Source of the DNA: an uncultured Alphaproteobacteria bacterium
GTDB lineage: Bacteria > Pseudomonadota > Alphaproteobacteria > Rhizobiales > Beijerinckiaceae
Length of the DNA stretch: 5,504 bases
Assembly (NCBI GenBank): GCA_937903315.1
Contig: CALCZO010000201.1
Span: 1 to 5,504, forward strand
Direction of reading: 5' to 3'
Part shown: positions 5,454 to 5,504 of the stretch, piece by piece
How the letters are laid out: each line of letters starts with the position of its first letter
How positions within the stretch are numbered: the stretch's first letter is position 1
Position numbers and translations under genes: made by a program
Notes under the pieces: generated by a model
The model's input: only the letters and a program-made list of their open reading frames with translations
The model's database searches: none
Told to the model about the DNA's origin: nothing

Positions 5454-5504
5454 TGGTGGGCCCTGCAGGACTCGAACCTGCAACCAGACCGTTATGAGCG
5501 GTCG
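5454..5504 (-). tRNA. tRNA with CAU anticodon (Met or Ile2), partial at window edge
   Basis: The 3' two-thirds of a tRNA is present, reading leftward. On the minus strand it has the anticodon arm GACCG-CTCATAA-CGGTC (anticodon CAT at 5496-5494), the T arm GCAGG-TTCGAGT-CCTGC, the 3' acceptor strand AGGGCCC, discriminator A and an encoded CCA ending at 5454. The D arm and 5' acceptor strand lie outside the window, where GGGCCCT is expected. A CAU anticodon can be elongator Met, initiator Met or lysidine-modified Ile2; the missing 5' half is needed to decide. I lean to Ile2 or elongator Met because the anticodon stem lacks the three G-C pairs of initiators. Confidence 0.92.

Noticed and set aside
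5434..5504. ATG overlapping the TGA at 5435-5437 and opening a plus-strand frame to the window end
   Set aside because: The frame runs straight through the antisense of a well-formed tRNA, so it is unlikely to be a gene.

Overview
This window looks like chromosomal DNA from a GC-rich proteobacterium (roughly 60-65 % GC by eye, coding strands strongly GC at third positions). An alphaproteobacterium, perhaps a sphingomonad, is my tentative guess from gene style and the partial tRNA at the right edge; no marker gene settles it.

Layout. Positions 1-309 hold no certain gene. They contain a possible 48-codon minus-strand reading frame (144-290) and a minus-strand intrinsic terminator (83-117) that would end transcripts coming from the regulator. 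A LysR-type regulator lies on the minus strand (310-1218). A 102-bp divergent intergenic region (1219-1320) carries two overlapping dyads that look like its binding site. On the plus strand follow five tightly packed genes that almost certainly form one operon: a ketopantoate-reductase-family dehydrogenase (1321-2262), a small VOC-fold metalloprotein (2263-2643), a MaoC-type hot-dog hydratase (2655-3128), a class III (CaiB/BaiF) CoA transferase (3130-4341) and a shikimate-dehydrogenase-family oxidoreductase (4338-5156). The gaps are 0, 11 and 1 nt, then a 4-nt overlap. From 5157 to 5453 I see only weak coding remnants and no clear terminator. A tRNA with a CAU anticodon enters from the right on the minus strand (5454 to beyond 5504).

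How it may work together. A NahR/DntR/LinR-like LysR protein usually responds to an aromatic or related small acid and activates a divergent catabolic operon. The operon offers CoA activation of a carboxylic acid (CoA transferase), hydration of an enoyl-CoA (MaoC), a metal-dependent isomerase or lyase step (VOC) and two NAD(P)-dependent dehydrogenases (PanE-like, AroE-like). This fits a peripheral catabolic pathway for a hydroxylated or alicyclic carboxylic acid, with shikimate- or quinate-like compounds one possibility. I do not recognise this exact five-gene set as a named pathway, and the substrate is unknown. No transporter, thiolase or lyase is in the window.
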